Assembly: GCA_900752475.1 (NCBI GenBank)
Contig: CAADVJ010000146.1
Location: 1 to 5,621, forward strand
DNA: 5,621 nucleotides
Direction of reading: 5' to 3'
DNA from: an uncultured Collinsella sp.
Lineage (GTDB): Bacteria > Actinomycetota > Coriobacteriia > Coriobacteriales > Coriobacteriaceae
Shown: positions 5,241-5,621 of the stretch, in pieces
Layout: each line of letters starts with the position of its first letter
Numbering within the stretch: the stretch's first letter is position 1
The notes under the pieces: generated by a model
The model's input: only the letters and a program-made list of their open reading frames with translations
Told to the model about the DNA's origin: nothing
The model's database searches: none
Program-made: the position numbers and the translations under genes

Positions 5241-5621
5241 ATGGATCAAACGCAGACGAGCAATAGCGCTCCCCTGCCCATGCAAGCCACTCCCCAACCG
5301 GAGCAAATGATCGTTTCACCTACACAAAAACCCCTGGTAACCATTGTGCACGCATCGGTTGGATCGGGCCACAAAGCCGCCGCCAACGCGATTGCACAAG
5401 CATTTGACCTTATCCGCGGCACCAAGGGAATCCCTGAGGATATTGAAATTGAAGTGCTCGATATCCTTGATTTTGGACGTATAAAATTCGACGGCAATAA
5501 GACCGCGGCTTCTTTTACGGGAGCCACACGCCCCATTTACGACCTGACCTGGCGATATACGCTTACGGGACATCTTCTCTGGGGTGGCGGCACGGCATGG
5601 TCGCGAATTATGTTCCCCGCC
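5241..5621 (+). CDS. MGDG synthase/UgtP-like diacylglycerol glycosyltransferase (N-terminal part, 3' truncated)
   Basis: The gene begins with ATG after AAGGGGAG at a six-base distance and runs off the window, so only 127 residues are seen. Residues 1-30 are a Gln/Pro/Ser/Thr-rich extension, probably disordered. Residues 31-56 contain PLVTIVHASVGSGHKAAANA, the glycine-rich loop and His44 (GSGH) typical of the N-terminal acceptor-binding domain of MGDG synthase and processive diacylglycerol glucosyltransferases (GT28-type fold). The segment VLDILDFG (72-79) and the following stretch with RPIYDLTWRYT (97-107) also fit that domain. Such enzymes transfer a sugar from a UDP-sugar to diacylglycerol at the inner face of the membrane. 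The sugar-nucleotide-binding half lies beyond the window, so donor and acceptor cannot be stated. It is divergent from trxB over 117 bases. Confidence 0.85.
   Translation, partial: MDQTQTSNSAPLPMQATPQPEQMIVSPTQKPLVTIVHASVGSGHKAAANAIAQAFDLIRGTKGIPEDIEIEVLDILDFGRIKFDGNKTAASFTGATRPIYDLTWRYTLTGHLLWGGGTAWSRIMFPA

Noticed and set aside
5246..5573. Two minus-strand frames opposite the glycosyltransferase start
   Set aside because: The plus-strand frame has a strong ribosome binding site and the GSGH motif. These minus-strand frames lack both start signals and recognisable domains.

Overview
The window looks like a chromosomal segment of a moderately high-GC actinobacterium, most likely of the class Coriobacteriia (Collinsella-like). 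This is inferred from an FtsR-type MerR regulator, a CwlO/RipA-like NlpC/P60 hydrolase with an Ala/Pro-rich linker, a DegV protein beside a DUF1836 regulator, and the codon usage. No sequence search was possible. The window holds four complete and two edge-truncated genes on the plus strand or minus strand, as laid out below. No tRNA, rRNA, insertion sequence or CRISPR array was seen.

Left block (1-2375, plus strand): the 3' part of a MerR/FtsR-like regulator, then apt (adenine salvage), then a secreted NlpC/P60 peptidoglycan hydrolase. Gaps are only 40 and 32 bases and contain no visible terminator, so one transcript is likely. It ends at a hairpin terminator at 2337-2375.

Middle block (2376-4092): a DegV/FakB-like lipid-binding protein (plus) faces a DUF1836 MerR-like regulator (minus). 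They converge on a shared, strong bidirectional terminator at 3358-3410. The same 25-base palindromic element (23 of 25 identical) lies upstream of both genes, at 2394-2418 and 4068-4092. Each copy sits at or near the promoter. The simplest reading is a small regulatory unit in which the DUF1836 protein controls its own gene and degV. This is the most interesting feature of the window. A second, unrelated palindrome overlaps the -10 region and start site of the degV promoter.

Right block (4094-5621): trxB (thioredoxin reductase, minus) with its own terminator, and divergent from it the 5' end of an MGDG-synthase/UgtP-like glycolipid glycosyltransferase that runs off the window. The intergenic stretches at 2314-2477, 4030-4184 and 5124-5240 are all under 170 bases, and nearly all visible structure in them is regulatory.
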